From the NCBI GenBank assembly GCA_015061285.1, contig SUWW01000016.1, positions 34,523 through 98,522 of the forward strand: DNA of 64,000 nt, in the 5' to 3' direction. Made by a program: the position numbers and the translations under genes. Numbering within the stretch: the first letter of the stretch is position 1; every line of letters begins with the position of its first letter. Below the pieces are notes generated by a model that saw only the letters and a program-made list of their open reading frames with translations, did no database searches and was not told where the DNA came from. Below are positions 53,061-62,434 of this stretch, in pieces. The DNA is from Bacteroidales bacterium. GTDB taxonomy: Bacteria > Bacteroidota > Bacteroidia > Bacteroidales > Marinilabiliaceae.

Positions 53061-56036
53061 ATGGAAAAAAGAAAACTACTAATTCTAATTATTGTGGCGC
53101 TATTACCGCTATTCGCTGTAGCTCAGAGTACAGTGAAAGTTTCGGGAAAGGTAACCGACAATTTCGGAAGTCCTATTCCTGGCGCAACAGTGATGGTCAG
53201 TGGAACAACCACTGGAACAATTACAGATCAAGATGGACAATACACACTTGAAGCCCCTTCGGATGGAGCACTTGTAGCCCAATTTATAGGCTTTGATCCT
53301 GAGGAATTATCTGTAAACAATCAAACAACAATCAATTTCATGCTCTTCGAAAGCAATACGGAGCTTGAAGAGTTGGTGGTAATTGGTTATGGTACAATGA
53401 AAAAGAAGGACGTAACCAGTTCTATTACAACGGTTACGGCAGAAGATTTGAACCGTGGCGTCTACACCGATCCTGGTTCGATGTTGCAAGGTAAGGTCGC
53501 AGGTTTGGTAGTAACTTCATCTGGTGACCCTAACGGTACGCCTTCAATCACGCTCCGTGGTTCATCTTCATTGCGTAGCGGTGCTATGTCGCCTTACTAT
53601 GTAGTGGATGGTATTCCAGGTGTCGATATTTCTATGGTTGCTCCAGATGATATCGAGAGTATCGATGTGCTCCGCGATGCTACCGCTACCGCCATCTATG
53701 GTTCGAAAGCCGCCAACGGTGTGATTATCATTACCACTAAGAGTGGTGGCGCTACCGAGCGTACCAATGTAGTTTATAATGGGTATGTGGCATTGGACGT
53801 AGTATCTAAGAAACTCGATATTGCTACCGCTGATGACATTCGTAACTATGTCAAGACTAATAATATTGATTATGGTTATGACAATGGCGGCAACACCGAT
53901 TGGCAAGATGAGGTGCTTCGTACAGCTGTAAGCCACAACCATAACATATCTATTAATGGTGGCTCTGAAAAGACCAAGTATATGGCAAGTGTCAACTATG
54001 CCGATCGCGAGGGCGTTGTCAAAGGTTCGTATAACAATCGTCTCAATGTACGATCACTTCTTTCTACAAAGGTGTTGAAAGATCATTTGGAACTCTCTGC
54101 TGGTTTGAACGCTATGTACGGTAAGTTCGTTGGTGTGAAGATGGACAACGAAGGTGCTTCGGTGCTCGATGCTATGAACTATTACTCTCCATTGAATCCC
54201 GTTAGAGATGAAGAAGGTAACTGGTTCAAAGCTTCAGGTTCGAAGAACTATAACCCACTTTCACTCATCAACGAGGATAGAGCAGAAAACCAATGGAAGC
54301 GCAATCAGATTGTTACTAAAGCATCTTTGAAAATTATTGACGAGCTTGTGTTGAATGCCAACTACTCGTTCAACCACTATCAGCGTACATACAGCGCATA
54401 CGATTCTCACAATTCACAACTTGAGGGTATAAGCGCATTCAATGGTAAGGCTGATCGCAGCACATGGTTCGGTCACGAGCATTTGTTCGAAATGTTTGCA
54501 AACTACAACAATACATTTGCTGGCGCTCACACCGTTGCTCTTATGGCAGGTTATTCATGGGAAGAGAAGATTAACAACGATGGTTTCGGTGTTATTGTTC
54601 ACGATTTCTATGATGACTACTTGAAGTGGAACAACTTGAGCTATGCAAGCACTATCGATGGTATGAATGGTGTGGTAAGTGGCGCTAAACAAACCATTCG
54701 CAATATTTCATTTTATGGTCGTGCAAGCTATTCTTACTTGGGCAAATATATGTTGCAAGCTACTCTCCGTCGCGATGGTTCTTCTGTGTTTGGCCCTGAT
54801 AACCAATGGGGTATTTTCCCTTCAGTTTCGGCTGCATGGAATATCACTGAAGAGGACTTTATGGCAAACCAAAACCTACTCTCTAATTTGAAACTTCGCG
54901 TAGGTTATGGTGTCAGTGGTAATGCCATGGGCTTTGATGCATACACAGCCTATGCTACTTATGGAGCATCTGGCTTCTTCGATTACAATGGTAAGAACTG
55001 GCGCACGTTGGCAGCTACCAAGAATGCTAACCCAGACCTTAAGTGGGAGAGCACTGGTATGCTTAACATCGGTATTGATTTTGGCTTCTTGAGAAACCGC
55101 ATCAATGGTACTTTCGAGTTCTACAACAAAAAGACTACCGATTTGATTTGGAGCTATCCTGTATCTACCAACATCTATCCTTTCGGCAGTATCGATGCTA
55201 ACGTCGGTGAGATTACCAACAAAGGTTTCGAGTTCACTGTAAATGTTGATGCTATCCGCACCGAAGATTTCAACTGGATGACAACCTTTAACCTTTCTCA
55301 CAACAAAAACACCGTTGATCGTTTGTCGAACGACAAGTTTGAGGTAGGTACCTTTACGCAAGGCGATCCTATGATTGCCGGTGTATCTGCAAATGGTTAC
55401 ACCCAGCGTATCATCGAAGGTGAGTCTCTTGGTACATTCTATACATACGAATTCGCTGGCTACGATGCTGAAGGTAAGTCTACCTACTATGTACGTGACG
55501 AGGAAACTGGCGCACGCACTGGTGAGGTTACCAACGAACCAGCATTCAAGGATCGTACTATTACCGGTTGCGCGTTGCCTAAATTGAACATTGGTTGGAA
55601 CAACACATTCACCTATAAGAACTTCTCTGCTTCTATGTTCTTTACTGGTGTATTTGGCAACAAGATCTACAACGGTCCACGAGCTAACTACACCAGCCCT
55701 GAAATGTTCTCAAACGGCAAGAACGTGTTGAAGGAATTCCTCACCGATCGTCCTGTTACCGACAACTTGCCAAACTATCCGTCAGATCGTTACCTCGAAA
55801 ACGGTTCATACTTCCGTTTGCAGTCGTTGACTTTGGGATATACCTTCGATCAGTTTGATGATTGGATTCAAAGTTTGCAACTCTATGCTACTTGCAACAA
55901 CGTATTTACCATCACAGAGTACAAAGGCCTCGATCCTGAAGTAAACCTTGGTGGTATCGATCCTGGTATCGACTATCGTTGGAGCAACTATCCTCACACA
56001 CGCACGATCATGTTCGGCGCAAAGATTAATTTCTAA
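53061..56036 (+). CDS. susC: SusC/RagA-family TonB-linked outer-membrane protein
   Basis: 991 residues from the ATG at 53061, where the signal 'KLLILIIVALLPLFAVAQ' begins. A carboxypeptidase-like domain follows ('KVTDNFGSPIPGATVMVSG', about 25-100), then the plug ('VVIGYGTMKKKDVTSSITTV', 'ITLRGSSSLRSGAMSPYYVV', 'IESIDVLRDATATAIYGSKA'), and the barrel closing with 'RTIMFGAKINF'. It forms the transport barrel under the SusD lid for sugar oligomers. It is the first gene of a SusCD pair with a 20-bp gap to susD. Its ligand is likely a GH92 or GH43 product. Confidence 0.95.
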   Translation: MEKRKLLILIIVALLPLFAVAQSTVKVSGKVTDNFGSPIPGATVMVSGTTTGTITDQDGQYTLEAPSDGALVAQFIGFDPEELSVNNQTTINFMLFESNTELEELVVIGYGTMKKKDVTSSITTVTAEDLNRGVYTDPGSMLQGKVAGLVVTSSGDPNGTPSITLRGSSSLRSGAMSPYYVVDGIPGVDISMVAPDDIESIDVLRDATATAIYGSKAANGVIIITTKSGGATERTNVVYNGYVALDVVSKKLDIATADDIRNYVKTNNIDYGYDNGGNTDWQDEVLRTAVSHNHNISINGGSEKTKYMASVNYADREGVVKGSYNNRLNVRSLLSTKVLKDHLELSAGLNAMYGKFVGVKMDNEGASVLDAMNYYSPLNPVRDEEGNWFKASGSKNYNPLSLINEDRAENQWKRNQIVTKASLKIIDELVLNANYSFNHYQRTYSAYDSHNSQLEGISAFNGKADRSTWFGHEHLFEMFANYNNTFAGAHTVALMAGYSWEEKINNDGFGVIVHDFYDDYLKWNNLSYASTIDGMNGVVSGAKQTIRNISFYGRASYSYLGKYMLQATLRRDGSSVFGPDNQWGIFPSVSAAWNITEEDFMANQNLLSNLKLRVGYGVSGNAMGFDAYTAYATYGASGFFDYNGKNWRTLAATKNANPDLKWESTGMLNIGIDFGFLRNRINGTFEFYNKKTTDLIWSYPVSTNIYPFGSIDANVGEITNKGFEFTVNVDAIRTEDFNWMTTFNLSHNKNTVDRLSNDKFEVGTFTQGDPMIAGVSANGYTQRIIEGESLGTFYTYEFAGYDAEGKSTYYVRDEETGARTGEVTNEPAFKDRTITGCALPKLNIGWNNTFTYKNFSASMFFTGVFGNKIYNGPRANYTSPEMFSNGKNVLKEFLTDRPVTDNLPNYPSDRYLENGSYFRLQSLTLGYTFDQFDDWIQSLQLYATCNNVFTITEYKGLDPEVNLGGIDPGIDYRWSNYPHTRTIMFGAKINF

Positions 56037-56056
56037 TGTTTAATCGGTATACAAAT

Positions 56057-57724
56057 ATGAAAACTTATATAAAAGGACTATTCTTGACTGGACTTGCTGC
56101 TACGGCCTTTGGCTGTACAGACTTGGATGTAGATATTGAATCTCAGTATACAGAATATCCAATAAATGAAATTACCCTTGAGGCTAAAATGGCGGATATT
56201 TACTACCATTTCAGCGGTGTTCTTGGTCGTCGTTATATGGAGCAAATGTGCCTTTCAAGTGATGAATGGACCGCAGCCTCATATGGTGGTGGTTGGTACG
56301 ATGGTGGTGCATACGCTCACCCAACTCTCCATAACTATTCATACGAAGATGCTACACTCGACTGGTTTGGTACCATAACAGAGGGTATTTCTAAGGCTAA
56401 TAAAGCTATTGTGGACCTTGGTGGTAACGATGCAGGTGCTGCAGTAGCTTCAGCGCGCGCAATTCGTGCGTTCTTCCATTGGATCATCATGGATGGTTGG
56501 GGTGATGTGCCAATCCTCGATCGCATTCCAGAAGATGGAGAAGAAGTCGCTCGTCGTCCTCGTGCCGAAGTGGCTAAATGGATTGAGTCAGAGTTGCTTG
56601 CTGCGATTCCCGATTTGACTGAAGACGTAAATAGCAACACTTATGGTAAACCTACCAAGTGGATGGCAGAGGCGTTGCTCGCTAAGCTATATATCAACTG
56701 GCCTGTTTATACAGCTTCTGCTGTAGAAAACTACGATGCTGCGTCTGCAACAAACGAGAAGTTGGCCGATTGTATCAAAGTTTGCGATGACATTATTAAC
56801 TCAGGCAAGTTCAACCTCGGTTCTATGTCATATCGCGAAAAATTTTCATACAATAACGGTCCTCAAGTAGAAGACTTCATCTACGCTATGCCATACGATA
56901 CTCAAAATCGTCAAGGTATGCAGTATGGTCGTAGCCGTTGCTGGAAGAACATCAAGAAGATGAACCCAAGTTATTTTGGTGACGTTCTTTCACAGTCTGG
57001 TGGTGGTTACATCACTTTGACTCCTGAATTTGTCAAGAAAACCTTCATCCTTCCAGGCGACGAGCGTAACAAATGTGTTATCGGCCTCTCAAGCAATATC
57101 GATGACTATCGTTATGTAGAAGGCCAAGATGTGAACACTGTTTACGTATATAACAAAGAAGATAAATTGAAGATGACCAATGAGGTTGCTCGTGTATCTG
57201 GGCCAGAAAGCGATACTTTGAAGCTCTTCGTGAATGTAACGTTGGCTACTGCCGAAGACGCTACGCTCGACGTCGGTGATAATGTAAATGGCTATTGCCA
57301 AGGTTGTCGTTCAGTTAAATGGTATGTCATAGATGATGATTTCAAAAACGGACGTAACCAATCGAACGATGTGCCTATCTTCCGTTATGCCGACGTACTT
57401 ATGATGAAGGCTGAGGCTCTCACTCGTCAAGGTAGTTCTTCAGATGCGAAGGATCTTTTCAATCAGATTCGTAAGTATGCTGGCGCCCCAGAACTCGATC
57501 ACAATCCATCTCTTGAGGAGATTTATGACGAGCGTGGTCGTGAGTTCTTCGATGAGAACTGGCGTCGTAACGATATGATTCGTTTTGGTCATTATGAAGA
57601 TGAGTATTTCCCACACTACAAGAGCTTCCCAACAGCAAGCTTTGACAAGACTCATCGAATCTTCCCAATCCACAAGGACATTTTGAACTTGAACCCAACG
57701 TGGAAACAGAATGCAGGCTATTAA
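56057..57724 (+). CDS. susD: SusD/RagB-family nutrient-binding lipoprotein
   Basis: 555 residues from the ATG at 56057 (an earlier ATG at 56036 overlaps the susC stop). The signal 'KTYIKGLFLTGLAATAFGC' ends in a lipobox Cys; an acidic 'DLDVDIE' after it fits surface export. TPR-like helices are seen: 'GISKANKAIVDL', 'ARAIRAFFHWIIMDGWGDVPI', 'WMAEALLAKLYINWP'. The family end is 'IYDERGREFFDENWRRNDMIRFG' (split by length) and 'DILNLNPTWKQNAGY'. It binds glycan at the cell surface for SusC. Confidence 0.95.
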   Translation: MKTYIKGLFLTGLAATAFGCTDLDVDIESQYTEYPINEITLEAKMADIYYHFSGVLGRRYMEQMCLSSDEWTAASYGGGWYDGGAYAHPTLHNYSYEDATLDWFGTITEGISKANKAIVDLGGNDAGAAVASARAIRAFFHWIIMDGWGDVPILDRIPEDGEEVARRPRAEVAKWIESELLAAIPDLTEDVNSNTYGKPTKWMAEALLAKLYINWPVYTASAVENYDAASATNEKLADCIKVCDDIINSGKFNLGSMSYREKFSYNNGPQVEDFIYAMPYDTQNRQGMQYGRSRCWKNIKKMNPSYFGDVLSQSGGGYITLTPEFVKKTFILPGDERNKCVIGLSSNIDDYRYVEGQDVNTVYVYNKEDKLKMTNEVARVSGPESDTLKLFVNVTLATAEDATLDVGDNVNGYCQGCRSVKWYVIDDDFKNGRNQSNDVPIFRYADVLMMKAEALTRQGSSSDAKDLFNQIRKYAGAPELDHNPSLEEIYDERGREFFDENWRRNDMIRFGHYEDEYFPHYKSFPTASFDKTHRIFPIHKDILNLNPTWKQNAGY

Positions 57725-57750
57725 TAGTTTGAATAGCTGAAAATAAAATG

Positions 57751-57785
57751 GGCTTGTCGGACGATTCCGGCAAGCCTTTTTGTTT
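57751..57785 (+). terminator. Terminator of the susCD pair
   Basis: GGCTTGTCGG (57751-57760) pairs with CCGGCAAGCC (57767-57776) with one G-T pair, followed by TTTTTG. Confidence 0.85.
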
Positions 57786-57857
57786 TCCTATAAATACTCT
57801 ATTGATAGTCACTACACTATCAGACGCATACGTATGATTGAAATGTGATATGTATGT

Positions 57858-57903
57858 ATAAAATATGCGGCCAACATTAACTAAAAAGCAACGTTAGCCG
57901 CAT
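57858..57903 (-). terminator. Terminator of the minus-strand GH43 gene
   Basis: Minus-strand ATGCGGC (57903-57897) pairs with GCCGCAT (57871-57865); the stem continues imperfectly through TAACGTT and AATGTTG. ATTTTATA follows. Confidence 0.65.
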
Positions 57904-57925
57904 TGATATTGTGCGTTATATGCTC

Positions 57926-59575
57926 TTATTCAAAGACAAAATCTTCAAGCGTGCATATCGATTGATCTTTTGTCGGTGAAGTGAATATGAAGTATAGCGC
58001 ATGTTTGCCTGTTAATTCTCCGAGCGAAGTCAGTTCGGCTGTTAGTTGTGTCGACACTTGCGGCATATCTGCGGTTAGCGCTATAGAGCCAATGCATTTT
58101 CCTCCTTGCGATGCCCAAGGTCTATCTATCATAATATCAATAGAACCATCGATACCTTGCGGAATGAGGTTTAGAAGCAGTTTTACGTTGTTTCGTCCAT
58201 TGGTCGAATCGAAGTTGAAATACTTATATCCCACAATCGAGCCGTCGGTGTTGTTGACAATATGGTTTGTATTATTCTTAATATCGTAAGGCTCGCTGAA
58301 ATTTGTTTCTGAACCATATTGAGCATTTATATACGATCCAAAATATTCATTATTAGGCCATTTGTGTATAGCACGTCTGGGGCCTGTATGCCAGCATGCT
58401 ATGCCAGCAGAGTGGCGTTCAAGTGGGTTGAGACCTTGCAGAGCAAAACCTTCAGACGTGTATTCGCCTTCCGAAATCTCCACTTTGCCATTTTCGCCCT
58501 CTTCTACGTTCACTGTAATAGGAGCAACCATAGCTTGGCGCGCAAATTCGTTCAGTCCGCTCTGACGGTGGTAGAATACATACCATTGTCCATCTATTTC
58601 GCAAATACTTCCATGCGTGTTGCCATCGGGCGTTGCGGAGGCTATTGTGTCGCCATTTTCATCTTTTTCGCGACCTCGCCCGTCAATTATTGTTCCGCCG
58701 TATGTATATGGGCCGAGTGGCGAATTGCTATATGCATAGGCCAAAGTGTAGTTGGACGTTGGTAGTCCGAACTCGCCATCGGCTGTGAATCGACTATAGA
58801 TGAATACGTATTTATCTTTGATTTTACGTATTGATGAAGCTTCGAAGAATCGAAATTCATTACCGTCAGAGTCTTCAAAGCCGCCTATCATATTTTCAAC
58901 AATGTTGCAGCCTGGCTTTACGGTTGCCATTGTGTTTGGGTCTAACTCTGCGCCGTATGAATGGCCAAATCCCCAATAGCCATACACTCGCCCGTCATTA
59001 TCGACAAAGACTGCAGGGTCGAATTTTAGCACGCCATCGGTTTGGTTCGGGTTTGTCTTACTCCAATTGCATACTTCGAATGGTCCATCGGGGCGATTGC
59101 TTTTAGCTACCATGCCATTGCGTCCCCATTCTTGATTGTTAGGATATAAATAGTATGTCTTATTGCCTAATGAATCGGTGACAAGTGTAACATCAGGGGC
59201 GTAGAGCACATCGGCTTTTTCTTGTGCTTCGCCATTTGCGTTTTTGTCTACTCGTAGAATCTCGCCGTCGTAGCGCCAGTTCCACAAACTATCTACCGAA
59301 GCCGACCATACAACCTGCTCTCTGCCGCAGTATCCATCTATCATGCTGTCGTGTGAACCATATATATACACACGATAATTACCAGGCTTATCAGGGTCTT
59401 CGAATATGTATGGCTCGCCATCGGGAATATGTTCCCATAGTGGTAAATATGGGTTGCCTTGTGTTGGGTGGCTCGCAACAGAATCTGTGCTTTGTGGTTT
59501 CTGTACGCATGCTACTATTAGAGGTACAAAAAACGTAGCTGCCAATGTCCGTGTAATGTTTTTATCTATGTTCAT
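57926..59575 (-). CDS. GH43 family glycosidase with C-terminal CBM6-like module
   Basis: 549 residues with a lipoprotein-type signal ('TFFVPLIVAC'). The five-bladed propeller is indicated by 'DGEPYIFEDPDKPGNYRVYIYGSHD' (base region), 'VLYAPDVTLVTDSLGNKTYYLYP', 'KFDPAVFVDNDGRVYGYWG' (the Asp set), 'FEASSIRKIKDKYVFIYS' (with the likely acid Glu) and 'HGSICEIDGQWYVFYHRQ'. The remainder (about 400-549) is a beta-sandwich with a CBM6-like order. GH43 enzymes act on arabinose- or xylose-containing glycans; the subfamily is not decided. Its promoter overlaps a palindrome at 59610. It is divergent from a repeat array and two more GH43 genes. Confidence 0.88.
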   Translation of the reverse strand: MNIDKNITRTLAATFFVPLIVACVQKPQSTDSVASHPTQGNPYLPLWEHIPDGEPYIFEDPDKPGNYRVYIYGSHDSMIDGYCGREQVVWSASVDSLWNWRYDGEILRVDKNANGEAQEKADVLYAPDVTLVTDSLGNKTYYLYPNNQEWGRNGMVAKSNRPDGPFEVCNWSKTNPNQTDGVLKFDPAVFVDNDGRVYGYWGFGHSYGAELDPNTMATVKPGCNIVENMIGGFEDSDGNEFRFFEASSIRKIKDKYVFIYSRFTADGEFGLPTSNYTLAYAYSNSPLGPYTYGGTIIDGRGREKDENGDTIASATPDGNTHGSICEIDGQWYVFYHRQSGLNEFARQAMVAPITVNVEEGENGKVEISEGEYTSEGFALQGLNPLERHSAGIACWHTGPRRAIHKWPNNEYFGSYINAQYGSETNFSEPYDIKNNTNHIVNNTDGSIVGYKYFNFDSTNGRNNVKLLLNLIPQGIDGSIDIMIDRPWASQGGKCIGSIALTADMPQVSTQLTAELTSLGELTGKHALYFIFTSPTKDQSICTLEDFVFE

Positions 59576-59609
59576 TTTTTTGTGTAATGATTATTTGGTT
59601 AATCTATAG

Positions 59610-59629
59610 CTACATACAAATGTATGTAG
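59610..59629. promoter_or_regulatory. Operator-like palindrome overlapping the GH43 promoter
   Basis: CTACATAC at 59610-59617 and GTATGTAG at 59622-59629 are exact inverse copies around AAAT. On the minus strand the centre reads TACATTTG, a TAnnTTTG -7 box, so a bound protein would block the promoter. It shares TACATAC with the palindrome at 52997, in the opposite arm order. Confidence 0.55.
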
Positions 59630-59684
59630 AATAATTATTTGTGAATAGATGTTGCATTGCATAAAGTATTTGTTACGATCTGTT

Positions 59685-59710
59685 AAATCTGATTGAGTTC
59701 AATCAGATTT
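59685..59710. repeat. Perfect 12-bp inverted repeat at the edge of the 41-bp array
   Basis: AAATCTGATTGA and TCAATCAGATTT are exact complements separated by GT. It ends one base before the first array unit at 59711. It can form a 12-pair hairpin. Confidence 0.85.
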
Positions 59711-60243
59711 GCGCAGCGTGCGGAAGCTATTTTCGCGACTCAATGGGGCTTTCTGAGCGTCAGATATGCATTTTTACGACTGATTGGCGGTTTCTGAGCG
59801 TCAGATAGCCATTTTCGCGACTCGTTGGGACTTGCTGAGCGTCAGATATGCATTTTTACGACTGATTGGCGGTTTCTGAGCGTCAGATAGCCATTTTCGC
59901 GACTCGTTGGGACTTGCTGAGCGTCAGATATGCATTTTCGCGACTGATTGGCGGTTTCGCAGCGTGCGAAAGTCATTTTCGCGACTGATTGGCGGTTGCG
60001 CAGCGTGCGAAAGTCATTTTCACGATTGATTGGCGGTTGCGCAGCGTGCGAAAGTCATTTTCACGACTGATTGGGAGTTGCGCAGCGTGCGAAAGTCATT
60101 TTCACGATTGATTGGGAGTTGCGCAGCGTGCGGAAGTCATTTTTACGACTGATTGGCGGTTGCGCAGCGTGCGAAAGGCATTTTCGCGACTGATTGGGAG
60201 TTGCGCAGCGTGCGAAACTATGTTTTCATGACTGCTTGAAAAT
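59711..60243. repeat. Thirteen 41-bp tandem repeats, non-coding
   Basis: The core AGCGT recurs at 59715, 59756, 59797, 59838, 59879, 59920, 59961, 60002, 60043, 60084, 60125, 60166 and 60207: exactly 41 bp each time. Two unit types are seen: type A begins GCGCAGCGTGCG (copies 1 and 7-13), and type B begins CTGAGCGTCAGA (copies 2-6). Copies 2-3 and 4-5 form an 82-bp higher-order repeat. Type A units can fold GCGAAA-N5-TTTCGC. The period is not a multiple of three and no frame is open through it. Confidence 0.95.
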
Positions 60244-60247
60244 TTCC

Positions 60248-60437
60248 GACGTTGAAATAGAGCTGATTACGCGTTAGAAATGGTAAGCAGTGAATTTTTG
60301 AACGGTCGATTCTATGTACGTATATGTTTCAAAATCGCAAGAGTTGGTAACAGTACCATATATACGCATAAATATAAAACAGCGAAATTGCGGTCGTATA
60401 ACAAATCCTTAGTTTATACTAACGTAACCAAATCATT
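60248..60437. other. Leader/promoter region of the plus-strand GH43 pair
   Basis: AT-rich, no gene. No TAnnTTTG box at a usual distance was recognised. TATGTACGTATATG near 60314 is a weak palindrome. Confidence 0.35.
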
Positions 60438-62432
60438 ATGAACAAAAAGCTTTTTCTGCCAATTTTCTTGATTCCGTTGGCTGTGAATGCGCAGAACCCG
60501 ATTATCCATAATCAGTTCTGTGCCGACCCTACAGCGCGAGTCTTCAATGGTAAAATTTATCTCTATCCGTCGCACGACATCAATCCGCCGCAACCACTGC
60601 CGCAAGGCGTGCGCGAAGACTGGTTCTGCATGGAGGACTATCACGTCTTTTCGTCCGACAACCTTGTGGATTGGACCGACCACGGAGTCATTCTCAATCA
60701 GAAAGATGTGCCTTGGGGCAATCCCGGTGCATATAGCATGTGGGCGCCCGACTGTGTGGAGCGCAACGGCAAATACTATTTCTACTATCCCGATGCGCCT
60801 AAAGAGGGTCGCGGATTCGCTATCGGTGTAGCTATTGCCGACAAGCCTGAAGGTCCTTTCACGCCCGTTGCATCGAATATCGAAGGCGTGAATGGCATCG
60901 ACCCTTGTGTGCTCTTGGCAAGCGATGGCAATGCATATCTGTTCTGGGGACCGGGGCTATGCGCCAAACTCAAGGACAACATGACCGAGATTGCCGACGA
61001 CACGCCCAGCGAGACCTTCAAGTTCGGCGAACGTGAGTTCACAATGCGTGGCGTGAATTGCCTCAAAGGTCTGCCGAACCGTCAGGCGGAAGGCCCATTT
61101 GCGTTTGAGTATAATGGTAATTATTACCTCACATATCCATACGTACGCGAAAACACCGAGGTGCTTGGCTATGCCATGAGCAAAAATCCGATGGGACCCT
61201 ATGAATACAAGGGCATAATTATGGCCGAACATCCCAATGGATGCTGGACAAACCACCACTCCATAGTTAACTTCAAAGGTCAGTGGTACATATTCTATCA
61301 CCAGAATGACTATTCGCCAGAGAACGACAAGCGCCGCAGCGTACGTATAGAAAAACTCGCCTTCAACGCCGATGGCACCATTCAGGAGGTCAAACCTACG
61401 CTTCGTGGTGTAGGCATCGTGAATGCACTTTTGCGTATCGAGGTTGATAGGTATGCCAAAGGCTCAGGCGACTTGAAACTCAACTTCATGGACGAAGGCG
61501 ACAAGTTCCTCGGTTGGGAGGTCAACTTCCCCGCAAAGACGAGTTGGCTGAGCTTCACCGATGTCGATTTTTCGGCGTTGCAGAATGGTTATGTCACTGC
61601 CAATGTGAAGGCCGACAAGAACACTAAATTCTTCATCCGCGAGAAGAGCGCCAAGGGCAAAGTGATTGCCGAATTCAACGTGGTATGCGTCACCGAAGGG
61701 CAGTTCCGCCGCGACTATAGCGGCCAATGGCTCACCGTGACTGCGCCTGTGAAGTATTGTCCCAAAGGCATTTCCGATATATACATAACTACGCAAGATG
61801 GCGGCTTGAGCATCGACTACGTGCAGTTCAAAAACCATGAGAGCTACTTCAACCCAAGCACATCGGCAAGCATCGCGCCCGATTCCGAAGGCTTCATTCG
61901 CCGATGGTTCATACTCGAACCCATCGCTAAAGACATACGCAGCAATACCGATTTCACCGATACTTACCTAAAAAATGCCTTCCACGACACGGAATACCGC
62001 AAGATTTTCGACGTAGTGCCCACCGATGGCAAGAAGGTGAAGTTCCAGAAACAGTCGCTCACGTGGCACAAACTCGATGCTACGCGATATAACATGAAGC
62101 TCTTCCGCTTTGCCGAGAAGTATGGAACCAAGCTCTATGGCGTGCTCTTCTCGGGCATAACCGTCATAAAGTGCGACGACGAAATCAGGAACGTCCGTCT
62201 GTCGGCTGGCAGCAATTCCGCGTCGTCGTGGTATCTGAACGGCGAGGAGATTCTGCTTATGCAGGGCGACCGCCGCATGGTGAAGGACGATTGCGTCTCT
62301 GGTCTCGTGACGTTGAAGAAAGGCATCAACATCCTGAGCGTCTCGGTCATCAACGGCCCGGGCATGAGCGACTTCTGCGCACGCTTCATCGACGAGAATG
62401 GTAACGCTGTAACTAACTACAATATTGAATAA
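60438..62432 (+). CDS. GH43 family glycosidase, multi-domain
   Basis: 664 residues with a Sec signal (about 1-18, 'LAVNA-Q'). The GH43 propeller (about 20-330) has the three classical acids: 'FCADPTARVFNGKIYLYPSHD' (base Asp), 'NGIDPCVLLASDGNAY' (modulator Asp) and 'RQAEGPFAFEYNGNYYLTYP' (acid Glu). A CBM6-like sandwich covers about 345-475 ('GGLSIDYVQFKN'). The last 190 residues form another beta-rich module ('RRWFILEPIAKDIRS', 'VRLSAGSNSASSWYLNGEE', 'INGPGMSDFCARFIDENG') that I do not name. By family it removes arabinose or xylose. It lies 2 bp before the next gene. Base content is visibly higher in G+C than in its neighbours. Confidence 0.88.
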   Translation: MNKKLFLPIFLIPLAVNAQNPIIHNQFCADPTARVFNGKIYLYPSHDINPPQPLPQGVREDWFCMEDYHVFSSDNLVDWTDHGVILNQKDVPWGNPGAYSMWAPDCVERNGKYYFYYPDAPKEGRGFAIGVAIADKPEGPFTPVASNIEGVNGIDPCVLLASDGNAYLFWGPGLCAKLKDNMTEIADDTPSETFKFGEREFTMRGVNCLKGLPNRQAEGPFAFEYNGNYYLTYPYVRENTEVLGYAMSKNPMGPYEYKGIIMAEHPNGCWTNHHSIVNFKGQWYIFYHQNDYSPENDKRRSVRIEKLAFNADGTIQEVKPTLRGVGIVNALLRIEVDRYAKGSGDLKLNFMDEGDKFLGWEVNFPAKTSWLSFTDVDFSALQNGYVTANVKADKNTKFFIREKSAKGKVIAEFNVVCVTEGQFRRDYSGQWLTVTAPVKYCPKGISDIYITTQDGGLSIDYVQFKNHESYFNPSTSASIAPDSEGFIRRWFILEPIAKDIRSNTDFTDTYLKNAFHDTEYRKIFDVVPTDGKKVKFQKQSLTWHKLDATRYNMKLFRFAEKYGTKLYGVLFSGITVIKCDDEIRNVRLSAGSNSASSWYLNGEEILLMQGDRRMVKDDCVSGLVTLKKGINILSVSVINGPGMSDFCARFIDENGNAVTNYNIE

Positions 62433-62434
62433 AA

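Noticed and set aside
59711..60243. CRISPR array
   Set aside because: The whole 41-bp unit repeats, with no unique spacers, and no cas gene is in the window.
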